Shown here: positions 14,875-20,035 of the stretch, one piece after another
How positions within the stretch are numbered: the stretch's first letter is position 1
Layout of the letters: each line of letters opens with the position of its first letter
Assembly (NCBI GenBank): GCA_040753835.1
Contig: JBFMDM010000030.1
Span: 1 to 20,035 of the forward strand
Length of the DNA: 20,035 nucleotides
Reading direction: 5' to 3'
Origin: JACRIK01 sp040753835
GTDB taxonomy: Bacteria; Planctomycetota; MHYJ01; JACQXL01
Translations under genes and position numbers: made by a program
The notes under the pieces: model-generated
Databases searched by the model: none
Told to the model about the DNA's origin: nothing
Seen by the model: the letters and a program-made list of their open reading frames with translations, nothing else

Positions 14875-16296
14875 CTACTTTTTAGAGTCGGGATTGGCAT
14901 TATCAGAATTAAGCGAACTGTCTAATTCATCAGAAAATAACGAGGCGATTTCATTTAAAATTACCGGTTCCCACGATGGTTTTGGAGTCATATAACTCAT
15001 ACCCACTTTAGTTAGTTTTTTGCTTTCTATGTTCGTCGACCAAATCTCAATTACAGCTCCAGGTTTCATTAAAGACGAAAGAAAAATCATATCTTTGCTG
15101 GCTGGATGGGTTATAGGAACGTCTGCATTATTGTTCGGTAATTCATCCAACAGTTCCCTTAAATTTTGGCCATCGGCATCTAATGTATATAGTTTATATG
15201 CTTTCGCTTCCCCATCAAATGCTGACAAAATTATTTGTCGATTATCAAAACTCCAGGATAGACTGGGCACATTAATATTTTTGACAATCCTTTTAAAGTT
15301 ACTGCCATCAGCATCTATTATTCCAAGTCCGGTGCCACTTTCGTCACGCAAACAGAAAACCATTTTTTTACCATCAGGGCTCCAAGCACAATCACCCGCA
15401 ATATTATAATTATCTCCGCTTAATTTTCTATGATTCTTACCGTCGGCATCCATTATATAAATACCGGAAGAACCGGATATTCGCATTACATGGAAGGCAA
15501 TTTTAGTCCCATCTGGATTCCACCCGACAAGAGTAATATGCATCGCATCTTTGTAATCGCCGGTCAAATTTCGCTGGTTATTGCCATTTGCATCCATTAT
15601 ATAAACATCATAGTTGTTCGGATGGTTATCTTCAAACACCTTTTCTAAAGACTCAAAAGCTATTTGAGAGCCATCCGGGCTGTATACGGGGGCTAGGTGT
15701 CGTGGGCGCTCATTGGTTAATTTTCGGAGATTTTTCCCATCAGCATCAACCACGTAAATTTGGGATGTAAAATGGTCTCTGTCCGAAGAGAAAACTATTT
15801 TAGTGCCGTTGGGATGCCAACTTGGCTCTTCATCGCGTCTCCTATCGTTTTTAGTAACTCGCTTCAAGTTCTTTCCATCAGAACCAATTATCCATATTTC
15901 ACTATTGCCGCCCTTGTATGACTTGGAAAAAACTATCCTGGGTTGTGTTAAACTATACAAATACTGATTAATTTCTTTAATGCTCATGCAAACCGATGCG
16001 TTTCTGTTGCCAGCATGTTTTTTTAATGTTTGAGCAAACTCATGAATCATCTCTTTGCTTTTTAACAATCTTCCTTCAGCAGCTTCACGATTTTCTACAG
16101 ACGCCCATTGCGCCTCGTGTTTTAATATTTTATATTGGTTCAACAATTTCTCGCCATAGACCATCAATCTTTCTTTTGCCTTTTTGTTATCTTGCCCGTT
16201 TAACTCTTCTATTAACTTGCCATAATCATCCTTTTGCGAATTACAGGACACGCAAATAAATAACGAGACAATCAATATGCAGATTTTCTTTTTCAT
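14875..16296 (-). CDS. TolB-like WD40/PD40 beta-propeller lipoprotein
   Basis: The 473-residue protein starts MKKKICILIVSLFICVSC, a signal peptide with a near-lipobox before Cys18, so export and lipid anchoring are likely although Cys at -3 is unusual. A helical region (about 25-115) precedes a propeller of roughly six PD40 blades. Each has the W/SPDGxKIxF and IYxMDADGKNxRxLT pattern (GSDGKNLKRVT, DADGKNLRKLT, DANGNNQRNLT, DADGKNHRKLS, DADGSNFKRIV, DADGQNLREL). TolB-type propellers act as periplasmic scaffolds, but there is no TolB N-terminal domain and no pal or tolA nearby. Base composition is more AT-rich than the flanking genes, and the region lies between dispersed repeats, which suggests a later acquisition. 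It ends at a TAG directly followed by an in-frame GTG. Confidence 0.8.
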   Translation of the reverse strand: MKKKICILIVSLFICVSCNSQKDDYGKLIEELNGQDNKKAKERLMVYGEKLLNQYKILKHEAQWASVENREAAEGRLLKSKEMIHEFAQTLKKHAGNRNASVCMSIKEINQYLYSLTQPRIVFSKSYKGGNSEIWIIGSDGKNLKRVTKNDRRRDEEPSWHPNGTKIVFSSDRDHFTSQIYVVDADGKNLRKLTNERPRHLAPVYSPDGSQIAFESLEKVFEDNHPNNYDVYIMDANGNNQRNLTGDYKDAMHITLVGWNPDGTKIAFHVMRISGSSGIYIMDADGKNHRKLSGDNYNIAGDCAWSPDGKKMVFCLRDESGTGLGIIDADGSNFKRIVKNINVPSLSWSFDNRQIILSAFDGEAKAYKLYTLDADGQNLRELLDELPNNNADVPITHPASKDMIFLSSLMKPGAVIEIWSTNIESKKLTKVGMSYMTPKPSWEPVILNEIASLFSDELDSSLNSDNANPDSKK

Positions 16297-16321
16297 ATGG
16301 ATATTGCCTAAATATTAATTC

Positions 16322-16339
16322 ATTCGTAATTCGTAGTGG
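16322..16339. repeat. Left inverted copy of the CGTAATTCGTAG repeat flanking scpA
   Basis: The 18-mer ATTCGTAATTCGTAGTGG is the reverse complement, with one mismatch, of 17196-17213 on the other side of scpA. It lies in the 48-nt gap between scpA and the lipoprotein gene. Confidence 0.7.
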
Positions 16340-16344
16340 CCTTA

Positions 16345-17190
16345 TTATTCAGGGTTAGTAGAGGCCGGTTTCATCCGTATCTTGATATCCTCAAAATCAT
16401 TCTCCTGCACCACCTCAATTTCCTTGCGTCGGGCCAGTTCCAGGGTGGCCAGGAAGTTGCGCACCATACTCAGCCGCCGCCTCTGGGGAGCCGCAGGGTC
16501 TTTGACGTCGTGGCGCTTCGGCGCCAACAGCAGGCCACGGAACGAGACCTCGCCCTTTTTCTCCAGTTCCTGCAGGATTACCTCTATCACTCTTTCTATC
16601 GGGATATCGTCGTAAAGTATGGCGGTCGGCGTGTCCAGCGCTATCTCACGGCTTACCTTGGCGAACGATTTTACCAACTGCCAGATATCCAGTTCCACCC
16701 CGGGTTCTTCTGTCTGTTCTTCCGTATCCCTGTCTTTCAGTTCGCTAAACGCGCCTGTCCCGCAGAGCGGTGCGGAAGTCCCTTCGGGTTCTTCAGTCCT
16801 GCCCAAGCGCGGCCTTGGGAATGTCTTTGACTGGAATTCCATCAACTGCCGGAGTTTGGCGGACAGGTCCTTGTAGCGCTTGTATTCCAAAAGCCGCCGG
16901 ATTAACTCAAACTTCGGGTCCTGCTCCTCTTCTTCCTCCTCTTCGGGCGCATAAATCGGCACCAGCGTCCGCGACTTGATTTCCATCAGGGTGGAGGCCA
17001 TCACCAGGAACTCGCCGGCCAGGTTTATGTCCAGTTTCTGCATCATCTCCAGATACGTCAGATACTGGTCCGTCACCTTGGAAATCGGGATGCGCAAAGG
17101 GTCAAGTTCGTTCTCCCTGATGAGATGCAGCAGCAGGTCCAGCGGCCCGTAAAAATTCTCTAACTGTATTTTATAATTTATGAATTCCAT
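16345..17190 (-). CDS. scpA: Segregation and condensation protein A (kleisin)
   Basis: ScpA is the kleisin that bridges SMC heads together with ScpB in chromosome condensation. The 281-residue protein begins MEFINYKIQLENFYGPLDLLLHLIRENELDP and continues IPISKVTDQYLTYLE and INLAGEFLVMASTLMEIKSRTLVP, the standard ScpA N terminus. An acidic run (EEEEEEE) precedes the linker and a C-terminal winged helix (IERVIEVILQELEKKGEVSFRGLL, VRNFLATLELARRKEIEVVQ). I chose the ATG at 17188-17190. A GTG at 17197-17199 lies inside a repeat. The linker (about 124-155) is unusually rich in palindromes. It follows trpS on the same strand, a common pairing, but no scpB is present in the window. Confidence 0.92.
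   Translation of the reverse strand: MEFINYKIQLENFYGPLDLLLHLIRENELDPLRIPISKVTDQYLTYLEMMQKLDINLAGEFLVMASTLMEIKSRTLVPIYAPEEEEEEEQDPKFELIRRLLEYKRYKDLSAKLRQLMEFQSKTFPRPRLGRTEEPEGTSAPLCGTGAFSELKDRDTEEQTEEPGVELDIWQLVKSFAKVSREIALDTPTAILYDDIPIERVIEVILQELEKKGEVSFRGLLLAPKRHDVKDPAAPQRRRLSMVRNFLATLELARRKEIEVVQENDFEDIKIRMKPASTNPE
16726..16821. repeat. Palindrome-rich linker inside scpA
   Basis: CCCAAG (16802-16807) pairs with CTTGGG (16814-16819). GAAG-TCC-CTTC and CCGC/GCGG words follow towards 16757. The encoded segment (PRPRLGRTEEPEGTSAPLCG, about 125-144) is not a recognised part of ScpA and sits in the flexible middle. Confidence 0.4.
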
Positions 17191-17195
17191 ATAAT

Positions 17196-17277
17196 CCACT
17201 ACGAATTACTAATTTCCTAAATTACGAATATTACGCAATGAGAATAAATTCGTAATTCGTTTATTCGTAATTCGTAG
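17196..17277. repeat. Inverted repeat between trpS and scpA
   Basis: CTACGAATTAC (17199-17209) pairs with GTAATTCGTAG (17267-17277). Between them are two more partial ATTACG/CGTAATT copies. The same unit is found inverted at 16322-16339, so scpA is framed by this family. AT-rich, no T-run, read as a dispersed repeat. Confidence 0.7.
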
Positions 17278-17286
17278 AGTTGTTCT

Positions 17287-18285
17287 TTACCCGAAGACCG
17301 CCTTACGTATCTCCTTCATCGTCTTTCCGGCAATCTCACGCGCCTTCAGGGCGCCCTCTTCCAGCACCTTCCTGACATAAGAATGGTTTTTTTCTATCTC
17401 CTTGCGTTTTTCGCGGAATGGCTTGGTCAGGTTGACCAGCAGTTCGGCTAATGCCTTCTTGCACTCCGTGCACCCAATCTTGGCCTGATGGCATTCCTCG
17501 GCCAAGGCGTCAGTCCGGTTCATCGCAAATACCTTATAATAGGCGTAAACGTTGCACTCAGCCGGATGGCCCGGGTCGGTCTTCTTGATGCGCTCCGGGT
17601 CCGTGAACATCGTCTGGACCTTTTTGGCAATATCGTCAGGCGAATCGGACAGGTTGATGGCGTTCTCGTACGACTTGCTCATCTTGCGCTTGTCAAGGCC
17701 CAAGAGGCGCGGGAACCGGGTCAGTTTCGCCTGCGGTTCAGGCACCAGGTCTCCGCCGTGCTTTCTGCCGAACAGGAAATTCAGCCGCCGGGCAATCTCT
17801 CTGGTCAGTTCCAAGTGCGGCAACTGGTCCTCGCCCACCGGCACTGCATTGGCCTTGTAAAGCAGGATATCGGCCGCCTGCAGGACCGGATAGCCCAGGA
17901 AGGCGTAGGTAGACAGGTCTTTTTCCTTCAGTTCCAATCTCTGCTCCTTATAGGTTGGGCATCGCTCCAGCCAGCCCAGGGGCGTAATCGTGGACAAAAC
18001 CATATTCAGTTCCAGATGTTCTGGCACGTCCGACTGGACGAAAATGGTGCTCTTCTTCGGGTCAATGCCGGCCGAAATCCAGTCAATCACGTTATCGTAT
18101 CCGTGCCTGCGGATGGAATGGGTGTCGTTCTGGTATTCGCTCATCAGGGCGTGCCAGTCCGCGACCATATAAAAACACTCGTAATCGCCCTGCAGGTTCA
18201 CCCAGTTTTCCAAAGCGCCGACCAGGTGGCCTAAGTGCATCTTCCCGGTCGGCCTCATACCTGATAATATTCTTGGTCTTGTCAT
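17287..18285 (-). CDS. trpS: Tryptophanyl-tRNA synthetase
   Basis: This class I enzyme charges tRNA-Trp. The 332-residue length is typical for bacterial TrpRS. Visible landmarks are SGMRPTGKMHLGHLVGAL (HIGH motif as HLGH, 17-20), YMVADWHALMS, FVQSDVPEHLELN, YPVLQAADILLYKANAVPVGEDQLPHLELTREIARR and KRKMSKSYENAI (KMSKS, 201-205). The C terminus (KTMKEIRKAVFG) is normal. The ATG lies 16 nt after the stop of the cooC-like gene, so the two are probably co-transcribed, with scpA following after an 88-nt repeat-containing gap. Only a weak purine stretch (AAAGAAAG) could act as ribosome-binding site. Confidence 0.97.
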   Translation of the reverse strand: MTRPRILSGMRPTGKMHLGHLVGALENWVNLQGDYECFYMVADWHALMSEYQNDTHSIRRHGYDNVIDWISAGIDPKKSTIFVQSDVPEHLELNMVLSTITPLGWLERCPTYKEQRLELKEKDLSTYAFLGYPVLQAADILLYKANAVPVGEDQLPHLELTREIARRLNFLFGRKHGGDLVPEPQAKLTRFPRLLGLDKRKMSKSYENAINLSDSPDDIAKKVQTMFTDPERIKKTDPGHPAECNVYAYYKVFAMNRTDALAEECHQAKIGCTECKKALAELLVNLTKPFREKRKEIEKNHSYVRKVLEEGALKAREIAGKTMKEIRKAVFG

Positions 18286-18301
18286 AAAATATAATCTTTC
18301 T

Positions 18302-18364
18302 TTAGGCGCAAAGGGCGCTAAGAATCAGGTCCATACTTTGTGATACCTTTGTGTCCTTAGCGCC
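18302..18364. repeat. GGCGCTAAG-type dispersed repeat overlapping the end of the cooC-like gene
   Basis: GGCGCTAAG (18314-18322) pairs with CTTAGCGCC (18356-18364), with further GGCGCAAAGG and CTTTGTG words. On the coding strand it supplies about the last 20 codons and the stop of the cooC-like gene. Confidence 0.6.
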
Positions 18365-19054
18365 TTGGTTTACACTGAGATTAGCGAATGTGTGGCTAAT
18401 CTGTTCTTCTATTTCCTCGCTATACGGCAGGGTTCCGATTACCTTTAGCCCTGTTGTTTCTTCTGCCTGCGTTGTATTAATAGAATTATTAACCCTGTTA
18501 ATCAAGAGATATTTATTGCGAATATTCAGGAATGGCATCTTGTCAATCAGTTCCCTGATTCGCCGGGCCGTCTTCAGGCCGATTTCGCTCGGGTCGCTCA
18601 CCAGGATGAGGTGGTCTATATTCTGGGTGGTCTTGCGGGACAGATGCTCCATCCCGGCCTCGTTGTCAATCACCACATAAGGGTAGTTGCTGACAATCTT
18701 CTGCACGTATCCGCGCAGGATATTGTTGGCCATACAATAGCAGTCCGGCCCTTCGGGCCGGCCCATAACCAGCAGGTCCACGCCGGCTGACTCGGTAATG
18801 GCGTTCTGCAACTGGTATTCCAGATGGGCCGGCTTGGACACGCCGTCCGGCAAGTTGCGCAGGCCCTTGGTCTCTTCAATCAGGTCCGAGACCGTGCAGG
18901 AACACTTTATGCCTAAATACTCGCCCAGGGTGGAATTCGGGTCTGCGTCCACAGCCAGGATGGGCCTCTTATTTTGGGCGAGCAACGCCCGGACCAGCAA
19001 AGCCGCGACCGTTGACTTGCCCATCCCTCCCTTGCCAGCAACTGCTATAACCAT
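18302..19054 (-). CDS. CooC/AcsF-like nickel-insertion P-loop ATPase
   Basis: MinD/ParA-class dimeric ATPases of this family load nickel into CO dehydrogenase or acetyl-CoA synthase. The 250-residue protein has the deviant Walker A GKGGMGKST (7-15), DADPNSTLGEYLG, and the family signature GRPEGPDCYC with the CxC pair (Cys105, Cys107) that binds metal at the dimer interface. VVIDNEAGMEHLSR gives the Walker B region and LILVSDPSEIGLKTARRI the usual C-terminal half. A second CxC (Cys51, Cys53) follows DADPNSTLGEYLGIK. The last 20 or so residues are encoded by a dispersed repeat. No CODH gene is in the window, so the client is inferred. The gene heads a group with trpS and scpA, from a strong promoter 7 nt upstream of the ATG. 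Confidence 0.87.
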   Translation of the reverse strand: MVIAVAGKGGMGKSTVAALLVRALLAQNKRPILAVDADPNSTLGEYLGIKCSCTVSDLIEETKGLRNLPDGVSKPAHLEYQLQNAITESAGVDLLVMGRPEGPDCYCMANNILRGYVQKIVSNYPYVVIDNEAGMEHLSRKTTQNIDHLILVSDPSEIGLKTARRIRELIDKMPFLNIRNKYLLINRVNNSINTTQAEETTGLKVIGTLPYSEEIEEQISHTFANLSVNQGAKDTKVSQSMDLILSALCA

Positions 19055-19061
19055 AAGACGA

Positions 19062-19090
19062 ATACTACTTATTCAATCTATGCAGGTCAA
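19062..19090 (-). promoter_or_regulatory. Sigma70 promoter of the cooC-like/trpS unit, leaderless configuration
   Basis: On the minus strand TTGACC (19085-19090), exactly 17 nt, TAGTAT (19062-19067), then 7 nt (TCGTCTT) and the ATG. No Shine-Dalgarno is present. Confidence 0.65.
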
Positions 19091-19101
19091 GGAATATTCA
19101 C

Positions 19102-19127
19102 CCCAGCCCCTGCACGCAGGGGCTGGG
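19102..19127. repeat. Perfect 12-bp GC-rich hairpin
   Basis: CCCAGCCCCTGC (19102-19113), AC, then GCAGGGGCTGGG (19116-19127). It lies 22 nt downstream of the broken tail-fibre-like gene and just upstream of the cooC promoter. The stem is strong enough for a terminator, but no T-run follows on either strand. It could also be a member of the palindromic repeat families seen elsewhere. Confidence 0.6.
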
Positions 19128-19148
19128 TTCACCACCCTACGCTACACA

Positions 19149-19671
19149 CTAAACGATGTACCCTATCACGTAGGGGTTAAAGGTAATACTCACATTACCG
19201 CTCACATCAGTGAAGGCGTATTCAAATGACCCGTTGACGACCGGCACCGTCACCTGTCCGCCATAGACCTGGCCGACGTTCTTGACCTCAACGCCAATCG
19301 CATAGCATTCGCCCTGCGCGGCGTCTCGTCTCAAGCGCAGGTTTATCCAGCCGGTCGGCGGCGGAATCGGAATGCTCTGTTGCACCAGTTCAATCTGCAT
19401 AATCAGGGCCGTGGCTTGAGGCGGAATGGCCGGATTGGGCGCTGAGGGCTGAGGGCTGCCAGGGTTGGTTACCGCTTATGATGAGCGAGGTCAACTGGAT
19501 TCGGGTCGGCAGCCAGGTAATTTGGCTTCCGCCGCCTATTCCGGCGGCTAATTTCTCAGCCGTTACCGCGCCGTTGGCAATCTTTTCCGTGGTTACTGCC
19601 CCGTTTGCCAGTTCGCTGATATTAACCGCACTGGCCGCAATCTCGGATGAGCCGACTGCATTGGCCGCAAT
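19149..19671 (-). pseudogene. Broken tail-fibre-like structural gene
   Basis: The minus strand reads, from 19671, IAANAV-SSEIAASAV-ISELANGAV-TTEKIANGAV-TAEKLAAG, the short repeat seen in phage tail-fibre and similar surface proteins. It continues QITWLPTRIQLTSLIISGNQPWQ and then shifts frame into SAPNPAIPPQATALIMQIEL and a beta-rich end (NGSFEYAFTDVSGNVSITF) with a TAG at 19149-19151. The frame break falls at a 7-bp tandem duplication (19442-19455). Removing one copy restores a continuous frame. At the other end an in-frame TAG (19672-19674) precedes the first repeat and there is no start codon. The 83-codon ORF from 19400 is only the last part. Likely a prophage or surface-protein relic. Confidence 0.6.
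19442..19458. repeat. 7-bp tandem duplication at the frameshift
   Basis: CTGAGGG (19442-19448) is repeated at 19449-19455 and followed by CTG. Deleting seven bases joins the two reading frames of the tail-fibre-like gene without any other change. Confidence 0.8.
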
Positions 19672-20035
19672 CTAGACATGGTCCGGCAGTCCGGTGACAC
19701 AGAGCGTGTCTAAAAACTCTATTTTTGGCGCCAAGATATACTATATGTTGTATAATATTTTAATATTGCCTACTACTAATGAACGAGTATCTTAGTTTTT
19801 GGACAGGTTCCACACACCTGCCGGGGAAAGTGGCTAAATAATTGACTTATAGGGCACGCTTTTTCCAGAATAGCCATCAGAAGATGCGACAATTTGCTAT
19901 GGTTATTCCCCGTGGCATTGGGGACAGACCCTGATTTTGTAACTTCTTTAGCATAATTGGTTAGAACACCAATTTTCTAAAAATAAGCATTTCTCGCGCA
20001 AGGGGGTAGCGGTATATTCATCCATAATAGGCCCC
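19672..20035. other. Non-coding stretch with repeat relics
   Basis: No convincing gene is seen. A 21-codon open stretch upstream of the TAG at 19672-19674 (KIEFLDTLCVTGLPDHV) may be more of the broken gene. Two GGGACAG words occur, GGACAGGTTCC (19801-19811) and GGGGACAGACCC (19920-19931), which I associate with sequences near REP-associated (RAYT/Y1) transposases. Small inverted repeats include AATTGGT/ACCAATT (19955-19974) and a GAATAGCCAT / ATGGTTATTC pair near 19869-19908. No transposase frame is present. Confidence 0.45.

Noticed and set aside
17488..18234. Plus-strand open frame of 248 codons
   Set aside because: It is entirely antisense to trpS, whose identity is certain. The opening is a by-product of codon bias.
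18744..18765. Another palindromic insertion in the CooC-like gene (GGCCC/GGGCC near the CxC motif)
   Set aside because: The encoded GRPEGPDCYC is the conserved family signature, so the palindrome is a by-product of native codons.
19102..19127. Classical terminator of the tail-fibre-like gene
   Set aside because: The stem is perfect but neither strand has a following T-run. I kept it as a hairpin or repeat without asserting termination.
19672..19674. TAG recoding (stop codon reassignment)
   Set aside because: Only two suggestive TAGs are seen, and TAG is also used as an apparent true stop at 19149-19151. Most genes end in TAA, so there is not enough evidence.

Overview
The window looks like a chromosomal segment of an uncultured, probably anaerobic Gram-negative-type bacterium. 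The evidence is a type IV pilus/type II secretion ATPase, an O-antigen-ligase-like polymerase, a predicted lipoprotein and a CooC-like nickel-insertase ATPase of the kind that serves CO dehydrogenase. The style of the genome (many short palindromic repeats inside genes, moderate GC, a very large GGDEF-ATPase-HEAT protein) recalls groundwater or sediment Planctomycetota and neighbouring candidate phyla. That placement is an impression, not a result. I see no tRNA, rRNA, CRISPR array or complete transposase.

Layout. At 1-240 there is a possible tail of a plus-strand gene and a degenerate 22-bp tandem array. At 241-3362 a minus-strand cluster runs sucC-sucD-nadC (succinyl-CoA ligase beta and alpha, then quinolinate phosphoribosyltransferase). 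At 3457-4128 is a metallo-beta-lactamase-fold hydrolase on the minus strand, followed by a 310-bp gap holding an inverted-repeat element. At 4439-8824 is a 1461-residue GGDEF / STAND-type ATPase / duplicated-domain / HEAT-repeat protein. At 8825-9194 is a repeat-rich divergent intergenic region. At 9195-9995 is a TauE/SafE permease whose 3' end overlaps the convergent O-antigen-ligase/TPR gene (9928-12657). At 12807-14543 is a PilB/GspE ATPase, divergent from the ligase. At 14653-16296 is an AT-richer stretch with a predicted 40-residue membrane peptide and a TolB-like beta-propeller lipoprotein. At 16345-19054 a minus-strand group runs cooC-like, trpS, scpA. At 19149-19671 is a broken tail-fibre-like gene, and the rest is non-coding with repeat relics.

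Two window-wide patterns stand out. First, short palindromic elements have entered coding sequences without breaking frame in nadC (twice), sucD, the metallo-hydrolase gene, the GGDEF-ATPase gene, tauE, the ligase gene and probably scpA. Dispersed repeats also appear to supply the C-terminal tails of SucC and the CooC-like protein. The same 21-bp palindrome sits in two unrelated genes in different reading frames. This resembles Rickettsia palindromic elements but involves several sequence families. Second, several start codons (ligase, pilB/gspE, cooC-like, possibly sucC) lie only 6-9 nt downstream of a good sigma70-type -10 box with no Shine-Dalgarno sequence. That predicts leaderless or nearly leaderless mRNAs. 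The metallo-hydrolase gene, in contrast, has a strong Shine-Dalgarno.

Functionally the genes are mostly housekeeping (central carbon, NAD synthesis, tRNA charging, chromosome condensation) mixed with envelope and surface functions (ligase, pilus ATPase, permease, lipoprotein) and one large signalling protein. No defence island or biosynthetic cluster is visible.
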